From Alphaproteobacteria bacterium (GTDB lineage Bacteria; Pseudomonadota; Alphaproteobacteria; Geminicoccales; Geminicoccaceae), in the NCBI GenBank assembly GCA_026982705.1, contig JALSGP010000012.1, positions 1 through 64,000 of the forward strand: a stretch of DNA of 64,000 nucleotides. The letters are read 5' to 3'. Shown here in pieces: positions 9,364 to 18,003 of the stretch. How positions within the stretch are numbered: position 1 is the first letter of the stretch; the number at the start of each line of letters is the position of its first letter. The notes below the pieces were generated by a model that saw only the letters and a program-made list of their open reading frames with translations, was not told the origin of the DNA and ran no database searches. Both the position numbers and the translations under genes were made by a program.

Positions 9364-10175
9364 CGATGGAGCCGCTGCTGCTGCGGGCGCTGCTCGCCGC
9401 CGTGCTGCTGGCGGCCACCGCCGCTCCTCTCGGCGCCTTCGTGGTGTGGCGGCGGATGGCCTATTTCGGCGAGACCCTGGCCCATGCGGTGCTGCCGGGG
9501 GCGGCGCTGGCGGTGTGGTGGGATCTGGCGCCGGAGACCACGCTGCCGCCCTTCGTGCTGGGACTTGCGGGCCTGCTGCTGGTGCTGGAACGGCGGAGCC
9601 GACTTCCCGCCGACACCCTGCTCGCCATCCTCGCCCACGGGGCGCTGGCCGCCGGTCTCCTGGGCCTCGCCCTCGCCGGCGGCTATCGCACCGATCTCCT
9701 CGCCTATCTCTTCGGCGACGTGCTGGCGGTGGGGACGGTGGACCTGGGTCTGCTGGCGGCGGCGGCGGTGGCGGTGGCCCTGTGGCTGGGGGCCAGCTGG
9801 CGCGGGCTGGTGTCGGCGACGGTGAGCGCCGAACTCGCGGCGGTGGAGGGCGTGGCGGTGGGGCGGTTGCGGCTGCTGCTGGTGATGGCGCTGGCGCTGG
9901 TGGTGGCGCTGGGGATGCGGGTGGTGGGGATGCTGCTGGTGATGGCGCTGCTGATCGTGCCGCCGGCGGCGGTGCGGCCGTGGGTCCGGGAGCCGGAGGG
10001 CATGGCGCTGGGCGGACTCGCCTTCGCCGTGGGTGCGGCGGCCCTGGGCCTCGCCGTCGCCTTCCGCTGGGATCTGCCGGCGGGACCGGCCATGGCGGCG
10101 GTGGCGGTGGCCGGCTTCTTCGCCAGCACGGCGCTGGCGCGGCTGGTGCGCCGGGAGGGGGGAACGGAGCCGTGA
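9360..10175 (+). CDS. znuB: Zinc ABC transporter, permease
   Basis: Polytopic membrane protein of 271 residues of the ABC-3 permease family, with about eight hydrophobic helices and the family signature AYFGETLAHAVLPGAAL near the N-terminus. It forms the transmembrane channel with ZnuC and receives metal from ZnuA. The start is GTG 9360 overlapping the znuC stop (an ATG two codons later is also possible). Its stop overlaps the GTG of ubiX in a GTGA arrangement. Confidence 0.92.
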   Translation: MTMEPLLLRALLAAVLLAATAAPLGAFVVWRRMAYFGETLAHAVLPGAALAVWWDLAPETTLPPFVLGLAGLLLVLERRSRLPADTLLAILAHGALAAGLLGLALAGGYRTDLLAYLFGDVLAVGTVDLGLLAAAAVAVALWLGASWRGLVSATVSAELAAVEGVAVGRLRLLLVMALALVVALGMRVVGMLLVMALLIVPPAAVRPWVREPEGMALGGLAFAVGAAALGLAVAFRWDLPAGPAMAAVAVAGFFASTALARLVRREGGTEP

Positions 10176-10750
10176 GCGGCAGGCCACGCCTCGTGGTGGG
10201 GATCACCGGCGCCACCGGCGTCGTCTACGGCGTGCGGCTGCTGGAGGTGCTGCGCGGGCTCGGGGTGGAGACCCATCTGGTGATGACACGGCCGGCGGCG
10301 CTCACCATCGGCTACGAGCTGGAGCGGACGCCGGCCGAGGTGAAGGCGCTGGCGGACCGGGTGCATTCCGTCCACGACGTGGGCTCGCCCCTGGCGAGCG
10401 GGAGCTTCCGCTGTCTCGGCATGGTGGTGGCGCCCTGCTCCATGCGCACGCTGGCGGCCGTGGCCCACGGCCTCGCCGACAATCTGCTGACCCGCGCCGC
10501 CGACGTGATGCTGAAGGAGCGGCGGCGCCTCGTGCTGCTGGTGCGGGAGACGCCGCTGTCGCTGGTGCACATCGAGAACATGGCGGCGGCGACGCGTGCG
10601 GGGGCGGTGATCATGCCCCCGCTGCCGGCCTTCTACGCGCGTCCGCGGACGCTGGCGGAGATGGTGGACCACACCGTGGGACGGGTGCTGGACCTGTTCG
10701 GCCTCGCCAACGATCTGGCGCCACGCTGGCGCGATCCGGGCGGCGGGTGA
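10172..10750 (+). CDS. ubiX: Flavin prenyltransferase UbiX
   Basis: Protein of 192 residues that joins dimethylallyl phosphate to FMN, making the prenylated flavin cofactor of UbiD decarboxylases (ubiquinone synthesis and others). Typical motifs are GITGATGVVYGVRLLE at the N-terminus (FMN site), VVAPCSMRTLAAVAHGLADN in the middle, and LVLLVRETPLS then MPPLPAFYARP near the C-terminus. Length and motif order match the family fully. GTG 10172 overlaps the znuB stop, so it rides on the zinc-transport transcript although the functions are unrelated. No ubiD is present here. About 250 bp without a gene follow. Confidence 0.95.
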   Translation: MSGRPRLVVGITGATGVVYGVRLLEVLRGLGVETHLVMTRPAALTIGYELERTPAEVKALADRVHSVHDVGSPLASGSFRCLGMVVAPCSMRTLAAVAHGLADNLLTRAADVMLKERRRLVLLVRETPLSLVHIENMAAATRAGAVIMPPLPAFYARPRTLAEMVDHTVGRVLDLFGLANDLAPRWRDPGGG

Positions 10751-11000
10751 TCCGTCCGCGGCCACGCCCGCCTCGGTCCACCCGGCCGCGGCGCCCGTTC
10801 ATCCCACCGTCGGGCGCTCGCCGGACGGAGACCCGGATCGTCCGCACCCAGGCCCGCCTCCTCTCCGCGGCGCGAGATCCACGCCGGGGCGGGCGGCGCG
10901 TCCCGGGCTCATGCGTCCGTGCCGCTCCCCCGGCCCGGTCCGGGGCCGTGTCCAGGGCCGCGGGCATTCCGTCGCGGGCGACGGATCGACGTCGACGGGT

Positions 11001-11243
11001 TCACCCCACATTGCCGTCATTGTCGGCACCCGGACCCTCGCCGCCATCCCCACCGTCCTGTCCGGCAGGATGGTCCGCGGCGGGATCCTGCACGATCCAG
11101 TCCGGATCCCGACTCGCCTCGTCGTCGTAATCGGGTCCGGCGATCTCGTCGTTCCCGCCGACATTCGGAGCCATGGAGAGATCCGGACCGACGAGGATCG
11201 CCGCCAGGATGAACATCCCCACGATGACCGCGTGAATGACCAT
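11001..11243 (-). CDS. Small membrane protein with acidic tail (hypothetical)
   Basis: Unrecognised protein of 80 residues. Residues 1-20 form one hydrophobic helix (HAVIVGMFILAAILVG); the rest is rich in Asp, Gly, Pro and Asn and strongly acidic, so a single-span inner-membrane protein with a soluble acidic tail is likely. I regard it as real because ATG 11243 is preceded by a clear GGAGGGG ribosome site at 5-6 bases and, further up, by a perfect TTGACA box in an unusually AT-rich patch, whereas the surrounding 900 bp lack coding character. The neighbours are ubiX and a histidine kinase, neither suggesting a role. Confidence 0.6.
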   Translation of the reverse strand: MVIHAVIVGMFILAAILVGPDLSMAPNVGGNDEIAGPDYDDEASRDPDWIVQDPAADHPAGQDGGDGGEGPGADNDGNVG

Positions 11244-11280
11244 TCCGCCCCTCCGATTTCGAACAACCCTCTCTCGATAT

Positions 11281-11309
11281 CGGATTCGGCCGAGCCACGA
11301 TCGTGTCAA
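11281..11309 (-). promoter_or_regulatory. Putative promoter of the small membrane protein gene
   Basis: On the minus strand a consensus -35 box TTGACA lies at 11304-11309, followed after 17 bp by AATCCG at 11281-11286, a weak -10; one or two bases further on lies the GATATC stretch. The block is the most AT-rich part of this region and points at the small gene starting at 11243. Confidence 0.45.
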
Positions 11310-11907
11310 ACCCCTCCTTGTTCCAATGTTTTTCGTATTTTCGGCGAATCCGTCCGACCGCCCGCGGCCCTCCTTCCCGTCGCGGCCCCGGATCGCCGCG
11401 CCCCGCGTGTGCGGGTGCGTCGTCGGGATGGGTCGGCCCGGGCGGCATCCCACGGTCCATGCGCGGCTTCCGGGGTCCCCCGCCCGGATGCCGCCGCCGG
11501 AGACGTGCACCGGCCCGCGGACAAGCGGCCGCGGACACCTTCGCGGGTCGGGGAACGGCGGCTCTGGGATCGCCGGGCCGTCCGCCCGCCTCCGGAGCCG
11601 GACACCGCGCCCGTCGGACACGGGAATCCCCGGAGACCGCATCGCTCCCGGACCCATCCGGGCCGTCCCGATCCCCCGTGCGTGCGGCGAAGGGACCGCG
11701 ACGCCCGTCGGGAGAAACCGTTCGCGACGCCGTCTCGGCTTCGATCCCCCGCTCCCGGAGCAGGATGCACGAGCGAAGCGTGGCCCCGGTGCCGCGGGCC
11801 GTGCGGTGCCGGCGGGCCGCGACCCGACCGCCTTCCCCCGATCCCCGGCACGCCGCCGCGGGACGCCCGACCCCGGCCGGATCGCGCCCCGCGTCACCCC
11901 TCCCGAC
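11310..11907. other. Gene-free stretch of about 600 bp
   Basis: Between the promoter of the small membrane protein and the 3' end of the histidine kinase gene I see no convincing coding frame. Frames that stay open here translate into Arg/Pro/Ser/Gly-rich low-complexity sequence with no motif and no ribosome site. There is no clear tRNA-like fold. It could be a long untranslated region or decayed sequence. Confidence 0.5.
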
Positions 11908-13020
11908 TCAGCGGGCGGCGGTTCCTTCGTCGGCGCGGGGGAGACGGACGGTGAAGACGGCGCCGCGGCCGGGCGCCGACTCCACCGCGATGCCGCCGCC
12001 GTGGCGCTCGACGATGCGTCGGCAGATGGCGAGGCCGGCGCCGGTGCCGGGGATCTCGTCGCGGCTGTGGAGACGCTGGAAGATGCGGAAGATGCGCTCG
12101 TGGAACTCGGGCGGGATGCCGATGCCGGCATCCCGCACGGCGATCTCGGCGAAGGTGCCGGCCCCGTGTCCCGAGACGGTGATGCGGGGCGGGGCCTCGC
12201 CGCGATAGCGCACCGCATTGTCCAGCAGTTCCCGGAACAGGCGGGCGAGCTGGGGCGGATCGCCCCGCACCGCCGGCAGCGGCCCGATCTCCAGCGTCCC
12301 GCCGAGTTCGGCCACCAGCGGCCGGAAGCCCTCCGCCACCTCCGCCACCAGCGGCCCGAGGGCCACCGGCACCAGCGGCCCGCCTCGCGTCTCCACCCGC
12401 GAGAAGTCGAGGAGCGCGCGCAGCAGCGCCTGCATGCGGCGGGCGCCGTCCACGGCGAAGTCGATGAAGGTGTCGGCATCGGCATCGAGGCGGCCGCGGT
12501 AGCGGCGGCGCAGAAGCTCGCAGAAGCCGGCCACCGTCCTGAGTGGCTCCTGCAGATCGTGGGAGGCGGCATAGGCGAACTGCTGCAGCTCCTCGCGCGC
12601 ACGCGCGAGATCCCGTTCCAGCCGGGCGGCGCGCCCCACCTCGCGGAGCTGAACCGGCCGTCCGCCGGCATCGTCCACCGGCCCCACCACGAGCTCCACC
12701 ACACCCGCCTCCGTCTCCACCAGAAGGCGCCGGCAGCCGCCCCCGGCTCCCGCCGGTTCCGCCTCCGAGACGAGGCGCGCGAGCCCCTCGGCCAGCGGTC
12801 CGGGCAGCGCCTCCGCCACCATCACCTCACCGGGCCCGGCCACCATCTCCGGCGGACTCTCGGGCCCGCGGGCCAGCACCCGGAGCGGCCCCGCCGGAGT
12901 CCGGTACAGCAGGAGCCCCGGCGCGAAGGCCACCGGCAGGGAGAGGATCGCATCGCCGGCCACGGCCGGTCCTTCCACCACGCACGCGCACACCGTGCCG
13001 CCTCCGTCGCGCACCGGCAC
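11908..13020 (-). CDS. Sensor histidine kinase (phytochrome-type HisKA)
   Basis: Histidine kinase of about 370 residues. The phosphoacceptor region reads [18 protein letters not shown] with His154, a form typical of bacteriophytochrome-like and PAS-type soluble kinases, followed by the N box ([12 protein letters not shown]), DAGIGIP, and [18 protein letters not shown] of the ATPase domain. The N-terminal 130 residues have no domain I recognise, no GAF motif and no membrane helix, so the sensor input is unknown and the protein is probably cytoplasmic. GTG 13020 follows an AAAGGAG site; longer upstream frames look non-coding. No response regulator is adjacent. It ends next to the gene-free stretch. 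Confidence 0.82.
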   Translation of the reverse strand: MPVRDGGGTVCACVVEGPAVAGDAILSLPVAFAPGLLLYRTPAGPLRVLARGPESPPEMVAGPGEVMVAEALPGPLAEGLARLVSEAEPAGAGGGCRRLLVETEAGVVELVVGPVDDAGGRPVQLREVGRAARLERDLARAREELQQFAYAASHDLQEPLRTVAGFCELLRRRYRGRLDADADTFIDFAVDGARRMQALLRALLDFSRVETRGGPLVPVALGPLVAEVAEGFRPLVAELGGTLEIGPLPAVRGDPPQLARLFRELLDNAVRYRGEAPPRITVSGHGAGTFAEIAVRDAGIGIPPEFHERIFRIFQRLHSRDEIPGTGAGLAICRRIVERHGGGIAVESAPGRGAVFTVRLPRADEGTAAR

Positions 13021-13064
13021 CAGCCTGCCACTCCTTTCCCAACATCCGGTTAACGGGCGCGGCC

Positions 13065-13640
13065 TCAGGGCTCCAGTTCCACGTCCCAGTACAGGAAGTC
13101 GCGCCAGCTCTCGTGGAGGTAGTTGGGCGGGAAGTGGCGGCCCTTGCGGCGCAGCTCGTGGAGGGTGGGCACCCGCGGGCGGCTCTTCGGATACATGCCG
13201 CATTCGTCGGGCAGGCGGCTGCCCTTGCGGAGATTGCAGTCGCTGCAGGCGGTGACGATGTTGGTCCAGCAGGTGCGCCCGCCGCGCGAGCGCGGCACCA
13301 GATGGTCGAAGGTGAGCTCCTGCGCCGGCAGCCGCCGCCCGCAGTACTGGCAGGTGAACATGTCGCGCAGGAAGACGTTGAAGCGGGTGAAGGGCGGGCG
13401 GCGGTCCTGGGGCACGTACTCGCGCAGCGCCACCACGCTGGGCAGGCGCATCTCCGTGCCGGGCGAGCGGATCACCCGGTCGTACCAGGACAGCACGTCG
13501 ACGCGGTCGAGGAAGATGGCCTTGACCGCCTCCTGCCAGTTCCAGACGGAGAGGGGGAAGTAGCTGAGGGGCTGATAGTCGGCGTTGAGCACCAGGGCCG
13601 GACAGGCGGAAAGGGGCAGGGCGGCGTCCGGCCTCGCCAT
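13065..13640 (-). CDS. HNH endonuclease family protein
   Basis: Protein of 191 residues common in alphaproteobacterial chromosomes. The N-terminus has [19 protein letters not shown], the middle a zinc-type pair TCQYCGRR, then the HNH core [29 protein letters not shown]. This is a DNA nuclease fold; the housekeeping copies of this type have no known partner. ATG 13640 has a strong GAGGAGG site; 40 further upstream codons in the frame are Arg/Gly-rich and unlikely. The gene is on the same strand as the kinase, 44 bp before its start, so they may be cotranscribed. Confidence 0.88.
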   Translation of the reverse strand: MARPDAALPLSACPALVLNADYQPLSYFPLSVWNWQEAVKAIFLDRVDVLSWYDRVIRSPGTEMRLPSVVALREYVPQDRRPPFTRFNVFLRDMFTCQYCGRRLPAQELTFDHLVPRSRGGRTCWTNIVTACSDCNLRKGSRLPDECGMYPKSRPRVPTLHELRRKGRHFPPNYLHESWRDFLYWDVELEP

Positions 13641-13868
13641 CACCGCCTCCTCACCCGTCCGTGCGGGTCCCCGAACGCGCGCACCGGCTCCTTCCCGCTC
13701 ACCCCGGGGGGATCCCGGCCCCACCGCGGAACTGGCCCGGCGCCGGCGGGTTTTCAAGACGCCGGCCACGGAAGGTCTCCCCCATCCCCGCGTACGCCGC
13801 CGTCCTCTGGTGCGCGGCGGGCGCCGTCGCTAGGATGGCCGGTGTCGAGCCACGCGGGGAGGACTGCC

Positions 13869-14279
13869 TTGGCCGGGCGGGTGCGCAAGTCGGATGCGGA
13901 ATGGCGGCGGGAGCTGCCGCCGGAGGTCTATCGGGTGACCCGGCTCGGGGGCACCGAGCCGCCCTTCACCGGGGCCTACTGGGCGACCAAGACCCCCGGT
14001 ACCTACCTGTGCCGCTGCTGCGGGGCGCCGCTGTTCTCCAGCGAGGCCAAGTTCGACAGCGGCACCGGCTGGCCCTCCTTCACGGCGCCCATCACGCCGG
14101 ACGCCGTGGCCACCCGCGAGGACCGCAGTCTCGGCATGGTGCGCACCGAGGTCCTGTGCGCGCGCTGCGACGCCCATCTCGGCCACGTCTTCCCCGACGG
14201 CCCGCCGCCCACGGGCCTGCGCTACTGCATCAATTCGCTGGCGCTGCGGCTGGCCCCGCGGCGGGAGGGCGGCGCATGA
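13869..14279 (+). CDS. msrB: Peptide-methionine (R)-S-oxide reductase
   Basis: Protein of 136 residues that reduces methionine-R-sulfoxide in oxidised proteins. It shows the N-terminal [19 protein letters not shown], two zinc CxxC pairs (CRCC and CARC), SGTGWPSF, and the catalytic region [11 protein letters not shown] with the active-site Cys. There is no signal peptide, so it acts in the cytoplasm. I chose TTG 13869 because GGGGAGGA lies 6 bases upstream and the length then matches the family; a GTG four codons later is the alternative. A TAGGAT box at 13831-13836 may be its -10. The stop overlaps the start of the next lipoprotein gene. Confidence 0.93.
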   Translation: MAGRVRKSDAEWRRELPPEVYRVTRLGGTEPPFTGAYWATKTPGTYLCRCCGAPLFSSEAKFDSGTGWPSFTAPITPDAVATREDRSLGMVRTEVLCARCDAHLGHVFPDGPPPTGLRYCINSLALRLAPRREGGA

Positions 14280-14821
14280 GGGCGTGGCGCGGTCTCGGCC
14301 TCGCCGTCTCGGCGGTGGTGCTGCTGGCCGCCTGCGCCGCCGGCCCGCGACCGCCGCGCGACCGGCTGGTGGTGCGGCCGGGACCGGTGGCGGAGCCGGT
14401 CCGGGACCGGCAATGGCGGCTGTGGCGGCTGGCCGACCGCGGGGATTTCCTGCGCTGCCGGCTGGAGGACGGACGCATCCGCATGGGCGGCGACTGGCGG
14501 CGCTACCAGCCGGAGGTGTTCTTCGTCCTGCGCGGCCAGACCCGACGGCTCCGGGTGCTGCGGGCCGACGGCAAGGCGGGGCGCTGGCTGTGGGTCCGCT
14601 ATCGCGGCGACGGCCGTCGCCTGAAGCTCTGCACGGTGCCGGTGGAGGACGCGCCGCGCTCGCGCTGCATCCGCCTCGCGGTGGACCACCGCCGGGACTT
14701 CCGCCACGGCGTCTCGGGAGTGCGCTCGGCACGGCGTGCCTTCCGCACCGTGACCCTCAGCTGTCGCTGGCCGCGCCGCAAGCCGCCCTTCGACCTCGTC
14801 TTCGGTCCCGATCCCCACTGA
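14276..14821 (+). CDS. Putative lipoprotein, unknown function
   Basis: Protein of 181 residues I do not recognise. The N-terminus is a lipoprotein signal with the lipobox LLAAC around residue 20, so it should be lipidated and held at a membrane. The mature part is Arg-rich with several Trp, four further Cys, and strands such as [20 protein letters not shown]; there are no transmembrane helices. It overlaps the msrB stop by 4 bp (ATGA), so the pair is translated from one message and a role in envelope redox or stress is conceivable, but this rests only on position. Confidence 0.65.
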   Translation: MRAWRGLGLAVSAVVLLAACAAGPRPPRDRLVVRPGPVAEPVRDRQWRLWRLADRGDFLRCRLEDGRIRMGGDWRRYQPEVFFVLRGQTRRLRVLRADGKAGRWLWVRYRGDGRRLKLCTVPVEDAPRSRCIRLAVDHRRDFRHGVSGVRSARRAFRTVTLSCRWPRRKPPFDLVFGPDPH

Positions 14822-14833
14822 CCACCGCGCCGC

Positions 14834-14862
14834 TTGTGGGCCGGACGCGCCTCGGCTAGGAG
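14834..14862 (+). promoter_or_regulatory. Putative promoter of gapR
   Basis: TTGTGG at 14834-14839 and TAGGAG at 14857-14862 are 17 bp apart, and the gapR ATG follows 34 bp further on. Both boxes deviate from consensus at two or three positions. Confidence 0.45.
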
Positions 14863-14896
14863 GGCGGCCGCGGGATCGGACGTGGAGGTGCGGGCC

Positions 14897-15139
14897 ATGA
14901 GCGCGGCCGGCTTCGCCGCCGACAAGCTGCGGCGATTCGTCGAACGCATCGAGCGCCTCGAGGACGAGAAGCGGGAACTGCAGGAACAGATCCGCGAGGT
15001 CTACGCCGAGGCCAGGGCCGAGGGCTTCGACGTCAAGGTGATGCGCCAGCTGATCCGCCTGCGGCGGATGAAGCCCCACGAGCGCGGCGAGCTCGAGGAG
15101 CTGCTGGAGACCTACAAGGCCGCCCTCGGCATGGTGTGA
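14897..15139 (+). CDS. gapR: GapR family nucleoid-associated protein (DUF2312)
   Basis: Protein of 80 residues, the usual size of GapR. It is almost wholly alpha-helical: a long coiled-coil (RFVERIERLEDEKRELQEQ) followed by the conserved VYAEARAEGFDVKVMRQ and a terminal LLETYKAAL. In Caulobacter GapR binds overtwisted DNA ahead of replication and transcription and stimulates topoisomerases; the family is characteristic of alphaproteobacteria. ATG 14897 comes 34 bp after a plausible promoter. Its 3' end overlaps by 28 bp the convergent primase-polymerase gene, so two DNA-replication-related genes face each other. Confidence 0.93.
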   Translation: MSAAGFAADKLRRFVERIERLEDEKRELQEQIREVYAEARAEGFDVKVMRQLIRLRRMKPHERGELEELLETYKAALGMV

Positions 15140-15948
15140 GGTCCGGACGCCGCCGGCGGTCCCTCCCTTCCCGTCCGCCCCGACCGGCGCCGGTGGGTGC
15201 GGAGGATGCTGACCACCACCCGCCGCACCTCGGTGGCCGGCAGCGGCGGCCGGCAGCGGACCCGGTTCCAGCACTGCAGCAGCTCCTCCACCACCGCCGG
15301 ATCCACGCCCCGCCGGAGCAGATGGCCGGCCAGCGAGGCGAGGGTCGTGTTGCGCGTCCCCTCGTCCACGCCCTCCACCACCAGCCGCCGCCAGTGGGCC
15401 ATCGGACGGCCCGTGCGCGCGCCCGCACCGGTCGCGAGCCGGAACAGCCAGGCGGGAAGCGGTGCCGGCTCGCGGTCGGTGAGGTCGTGGTCCACCTCGA
15501 AGACATAGGGGCGACCGTTGGGGTGGAGGGAGGGCGGCACCACCACCAGCGCCCCCTCGCCCCGCAGATCGAGCCCCGGCCGCAACCCCACCCGGGTGGG
15601 CACGGCAAGGCCGGGATGGCGGAACCAGAGATGCCGTCCGCCACCGCCCGTCTCCACCTCCACCGTCTCCGGCAGCGGACCGAACTCGGCCTCGAGCGCC
15701 GCCAGCGCCTCGTCGCCGCCGTGACGGGGATCCACGTCCAGCACCACCAGTCCCGAGACGGCCCCGGTCACCACCCCGAGATTGGCCTCGGGCCAGCGCG
15801 CGAGCCAGCGCCGCACCCGCAGCGGCGACGGCCGCTCCCGCTGGAAGCGCCGCCAGGGGACCAGCGGGACCTTGTCCCGCGGCCGCAGCGGCACCACCGC
15901 GAGACCGCGGCGCAGATAGGCGAGGGCATGGGCGAGCCGACCCCACAT
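15112..15948 (-). CDS. Stand-alone bifunctional DNA primase/polymerase (Prim-Pol, AEP superfamily)
   Basis: Protein of 278 residues with the archaeo-eukaryotic primase fold found in replicases of plasmids and phages. Catalytic motifs are LVVLDVDPRHGG (Asp71, Asp73), GGGRHLWFR (His106) and PGLDLRGEG (Asp127), all intact. Residues about 185-250 (GTRNTTLASLAGHLL...ILRTHRR) form the helical PriCT-like cap. There is no helicase domain, unlike the mobile-element versions, and no phage or plasmid gene nearby. ATG 15948 lies only a few bases from an exact GTTC-N7-GTTC box, so the gene should be under LexA control. A role in repriming or synthesis at damaged forks is an inference. The 3' end overlaps gapR. 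Confidence 0.85.
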   Translation of the reverse strand: MWGRLAHALAYLRRGLAVVPLRPRDKVPLVPWRRFQRERPSPLRVRRWLARWPEANLGVVTGAVSGLVVLDVDPRHGGDEALAALEAEFGPLPETVEVETGGGGRHLWFRHPGLAVPTRVGLRPGLDLRGEGALVVVPPSLHPNGRPYVFEVDHDLTDREPAPLPAWLFRLATGAGARTGRPMAHWRRLVVEGVDEGTRNTTLASLAGHLLRRGVDPAVVEELLQCWNRVRCRPPLPATEVRRVVVSILRTHRRRSGRTGREGPPAASGPHTMPRAAL

Positions 15949-15953
15949 GGATG

Positions 15954-15968
15954 GAACATTCCAAGAAC
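15954..15968 (-). promoter_or_regulatory. LexA (SOS) box of the primase-polymerase gene
   Basis: On the minus strand the sequence is GTTC-TTGGAAT-GTTC, an exact match to the alphaproteobacterial LexA consensus GTTC-N7-GTTC. It lies 6-20 bp upstream of the start codon at 15948 and just downstream of the likely -10 box, where a bound repressor would block transcription. Confidence 0.7.
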
Positions 15969-15974
15969 ATTTCC

Positions 15975-16003
15975 CCTATGGCACGGCGTCCGGCTCTTGT
16001 CAG
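15975..16003 (-). promoter_or_regulatory. Putative promoter of the primase-polymerase gene
   Basis: Minus-strand CTGACA at 15998-16003 and CATAGG at 15975-15980, 17 bp apart. The predicted transcription start falls in or at the edge of the LexA box. CTGACA also appears as the -35 in two other promoters in this window. Confidence 0.45.
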
Positions 16004-16100
16004 CAGGGACAGGCGCCCGATAATTCCCCTCGCCACGGGTCACGGGCCGCGGGTGCGGATCGGCCGGGGTGCCGCCTCCCGACGGAGGGAGGAACGAGCC

Positions 16101-16490
16101 GTGACGCACGAGGTCCCACGCGACATCGAGACCGGCTTCCACCCGCGCATCCTCGTCTGGATGGCGGCGACCGTGGTGTGGGTGGTGGTCGCCGCCTGGT
16201 TGTGGTTCGCGGTCGACACCTACGCCGCCATCATGCTTGCGGTGGTGGCGCTGGCCGCCCTCGGCTTCCTCGCCGTACCCCTCGTCTTCTGGCTGCTCTC
16301 CGGTCATCCCTCGCCGACCGGACGGCCCGAAGCCTTCGACGAATGGGTGCGACGCCGGCTCGACACCGCCACCGGCCCCCTCGCCTCCGGCGAGGCGGCG
16401 CTCACCGCCCTCATCGCGCCGCTGGCGGCGGCGGTGACCATCACCGTGGTGGGCGGCATCGCCTGGTACATCGGCAGCACCGCTCCCTGA
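16101..16490 (+). CDS. Hypothetical three-span membrane protein
   Basis: Unrecognised protein of 129 residues. Hydrophobic segments occur at about 20-42 (WMAATVVWVVVAAWLWFAV), 45-67 (IMLAVVALAALGFLAV...) and 103-124 (LIAPLAAAVTITVVGGIAW), separated by a charged loop containing EAFDEWVRRRLDT. GTG 16101 is the start: GGAGGGAGGAACGAG precedes it, and the frame further upstream is Arg-rich and non-coding in character. It stands 152 bp from the start codon of the divergent primase-polymerase gene and 80 bp before the FkbM gene. The LexA box is too far upstream to assign to it with confidence. Confidence 0.7.
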   Translation: MTHEVPRDIETGFHPRILVWMAATVVWVVVAAWLWFAVDTYAAIMLAVVALAALGFLAVPLVFWLLSGHPSPTGRPEAFDEWVRRRLDTATGPLASGEAALTALIAPLAAAVTITVVGGIAWYIGSTAP

Positions 16491-16570
16491 GCCGGCCGGC
16501 GGCCGCCCCCGGCGGTCGCCGCCTCCGGCCCGCCGCCTATATCGGGGGCGGAGGGCCGGAGGGACTCGCC

Positions 16571-17281
16571 ATCGCCGCCACGCCGCCACGCAAGCCCCGC
16601 CACGTCTGGGATCAGCTCGTCCGCACCCTCGAGGCCTTCGGGATCGAGGCGGTGCTGGACGTGGGCGCCAACCGGGGGCAGTACGCCCGCCGGCTGCGCC
16701 GTCACGGCTGGCGGGGTCCCGTCGTCTCCTTCGAACCCCTGCCCGACGTCCACGCCGAGCTCGCCGCCGCCGCGGCCGACGATCCCCTCTGGTTCGTGCC
16801 GCCGCCCCTGGCCCTGGCCGAGCGGGACGGCACCGTCCTCCTCGAACGTTCGGCCGAGGACGACATGAGCTCGCTCCTGCCCCAGAACGCGACGCTCCGG
16901 GCCATCTCCCCCAGCTCGCGGGTGGTGGCGCGGGTGGAGGTGCCGGTGGCCCGCCTCGAGAACGTGGCGCTGCCCGATCCCCGCTGGCGGCGGCTGTTCC
17001 TCAAGCTGGACGTGCAGGGCGCCGAGGCCCGGGTGCTGGAGGGCGTCGGCCGGCTGTGGCCGCGCGTCGTCGGGGTGCAGCTGGAAATGGGACTGGTGCC
17101 GCTTTATGAAGGCGAGTGTGACTTCGCGCGGATGCTGGCGGCGATGCAGGCGCGCGGCTACGACCTCCATCTGCTGATCCCCGGCTATTTCGAGCCCAAG
17201 CTGGCGCGTCAGCTCCAGGTGGACGGCGTCTTCTACCGGCGCGAGGTGGCGCCGGCGGCGGCCGGGGCGGGGCAGCCGTGA
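16571..17281 (+). CDS. FkbM family methyltransferase
   Basis: SAM-dependent methyltransferase of about 236 residues. SAM motif I is [15 protein letters not shown], followed by [15 protein letters not shown], a middle [12 protein letters not shown], and [17 protein letters not shown], the hallmark order of FkbM proteins, which methylate hydroxyls of sugars or natural products. No ATG, GTG or TTG lies in frame between the preceding gene and the SAM motif. The only place with a ribosome site (GGAGGG at 16558-16563) is followed 7 bases later by ATC at 16571, taken here as a tentative non-standard start. It overlaps psd by 4 bp and heads a phospholipid operon, so a lipid-linked substrate is possible. 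Confidence 0.8.
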   Translation: MAATPPRKPRHVWDQLVRTLEAFGIEAVLDVGANRGQYARRLRRHGWRGPVVSFEPLPDVHAELAAAAADDPLWFVPPPLALAERDGTVLLERSAEDDMSSLLPQNATLRAISPSSRVVARVEVPVARLENVALPDPRWRRLFLKLDVQGAEARVLEGVGRLWPRVVGVQLEMGLVPLYEGECDFARMLAAMQARGYDLHLLIPGYFEPKLARQLQVDGVFYRREVAPAAAGAGQP

Positions 17282-18003
17282 GCACGGAGCTCCACCGGGA
17301 GGGCGAGGCGCCGCCGCTCGCGGCCCGGGTGCTGGTCCCCGTCCGCCGCGAGGGCTGGCCCTTCGTCGCCCTGTTCCTGCTGCTGGCCCTGGCGCTGGGG
17401 ATGCTGTGGACGCCGCTCGGCTGGGCCGGGCTCCTGGCCGCCGCTTGGTGTGCCTGGTTCTTCCGTGATCCGCCGCGGGTCACGCCGCTGGATCCCCGCC
17501 TCGTGGTGAGCCCGGCCGACGGCATCGTCCAGGCGGTGCGGCCGCGGGTGCCGCCGCCGGAGCTCGGACTCGGCGACCGACCGCTGCCCTGCGTCAGCGT
17601 CTTCATGAACGTCCTCGACGTCCACGTGAACCGCACGCCGCTGCCGGGGCGGGTGCTGCGCCGGGCCTACCGGCCGGGGCGGTTCCTCAACGCCTCGCTC
17701 GACAAGGCCAGCGAGGACAACGAACGCTTGTGCTGGCTGGTGGAGGGCGAGGACGGGACGCGGGTGGGGGTCGTGCAGATCGCCGGTCTCGTGGCCCGCC
17801 GCATCGTCCCCTTCGTCGAGGAGGGCGCGCGTCTCCCCGCCGGGGCCCGCATCGGCCTCATCCGCTTCGGCAGCCGTTGTGACGTCTATCTGCCCGCGGG
17901 TACCGTCCCGTGCGTGCTGGTGGGCCAGCGGGCCGTCGCCGGCGAGACCCTCCTCGCCGATCTCGCCGGCCGCATCCGGGTGGAAGGAGGACGCCGATCA
18001 TGA
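17278..18003 (+). CDS. psd: Phosphatidylserine decarboxylase proenzyme
   Basis: Short-type phosphatidylserine decarboxylase of 241 residues, which makes phosphatidylethanolamine. Two N-terminal hydrophobic helices (about 27-62) anchor it. Conserved blocks are [22 protein letters not shown] and the self-cleavage site IRFGSR, where Gly198-Ser199 is cut and Ser becomes the pyruvoyl group. GTG 17278 overlaps the FkbM stop, and its stop overlaps the ATG of pssA, so substrate-making and substrate-using enzymes are translationally coupled. Complete and ordinary. Confidence 0.95.
   Translation: MSTELHREGEAPPLAARVLVPVRREGWPFVALFLLLALALGMLWTPLGWAGLLAAAWCAWFFRDPPRVTPLDPRLVVSPADGIVQAVRPRVPPPELGLGDRPLPCVSVFMNVLDVHVNRTPLPGRVLRRAYRPGRFLNASLDKASEDNERLCWLVEGEDGTRVGVVQIAGLVARRIVPFVEEGARLPAGARIGLIRFGSRCDVYLPAGTVPCVLVGQRAVAGETLLADLAGRIRVEGGRRS

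Noticed and set aside
11304-11324. GGAAC (minus strand) as an EcfG general-stress -35 before the small membrane protein gene
   Set aside because: The matching CGTT -10 is not found at 16-17 bp; the TTGACA box explains the promoter better.
11303-12208. Open frame of about 300 codons on the plus strand in the gene-poor stretch
   Set aside because: Arg/Pro/Ser-rich with no domain, no ribosome site, and its second half is antisense to the histidine kinase.
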